From contig DATMRF010000117.1 in the NCBI GenBank assembly GCA_035566435.1, positions 1-64,000 of the forward strand: a DNA stretch of 64,000 nucleotides. The letters run 5' to 3'. Below the pieces are notes generated by a model. The model worked only from the letters and a program-made list of their open reading frames with translations. It did no database searches and had not been told where the DNA came from. This DNA is from DATMRF01 sp035566435 (GTDB lineage: Bacteria > Verrucomicrobiota > Verrucomicrobiia > Limisphaerales > UBA8199). Positions 63,990 to 64,000 of the stretch are shown here, piece after piece (positions within the stretch are counted from its first letter, which is position 1; each line of letters opens with the position of its first letter). A program made the translations under genes and the position numbers.

Positions 63990-64000
63990 GTTCTTCTGAC

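Overview
The window looks like a chromosomal segment of a soil or freshwater Verrucomicrobiota, most likely of the Pedosphaera/Limisphaerales type. This rests on the gene families: planctomycete/verrucomicrobial cytochrome PSCyt1, DUF1549/DUF1553 and DUF1501 proteins, DUF1080 proteins, an exported S74-tailed fibre protein, recA and infC with PVC-style extensions, and many short palindromic intergenic repeats. The DNA is GC-rich with little coding overlap. No rRNA, tRNA or CRISPR array was seen.

Layout. 1-275: 3' end of a group II intron. 396-8222: exported beta-propeller, then a minus-strand operon of PSCyt1/DUF1549/DUF1553, DUF1501 and a membrane cytochrome with leucine-rich repeats and a YHS-like tail. 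8313-12969: sugar-permease remnant, PIN toxin-antitoxin pair, intact MFS permease, ROK kinase, MnmC-like methyltransferase. 13054-18242: housekeeping genes (Dus, YraN, methyltransferase, rnhB) and two exported proteins. 18693-23840: a 1715-residue exported GH38 mannosidase with PKD and discoidin modules. 25082-34819: minus-strand set of ABC ATPase, permease, GldG-like, DUF4340 and AsmA-like proteins beside an HtrA-like protease. 35053-38678: DUF2851, infC, recA. 38762-41870: DUF1080, Gfo/Idh/MocA oxidoreductase and sugar isomerase, a probable 3-keto-glycoside set. 42373-46155: VOC protein, small proteins, a repeat island, and a PadR regulator overlapping a Clp_N fusion protein. 46156-53407: GH43-like protein, S74 fibre protein, and a zone of C-terminal gene fragments marked by copies of a 54-bp repeat. 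53466-63989: hemB, lptD-like gene, phosphoesterase/histidine kinase pair, metY, a peptidase-DUF1080 fusion and a small coiled-coil protein.

Intergenic DNA is the most unusual part. At least nine loci carry degenerate tandem repeats with a period of seven bases, each with its own word; one is translated inside a signal peptide. Two islands 19 kb apart (24.3-25.1 kb and 43.3-44.7 kb) share two repeat families. There are three MITE-like inverted-repeat elements (1433-1709, 41927-42037, 57432-57634), one with a TTA target duplication. A RAYT transposase fragment at 53282 and REP-like hairpins at 18459 suggest an active repeat biology.

Functionally the window combines scavenging of complex polysaccharide (GH38, GH43-like, DUF1080, ketoglycoside enzymes, MFS/ROK) with envelope biogenesis (LptD, AsmA-like, ABC/GldG, HtrA). 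All assignments come from reading the translated sequence; no database search was run.
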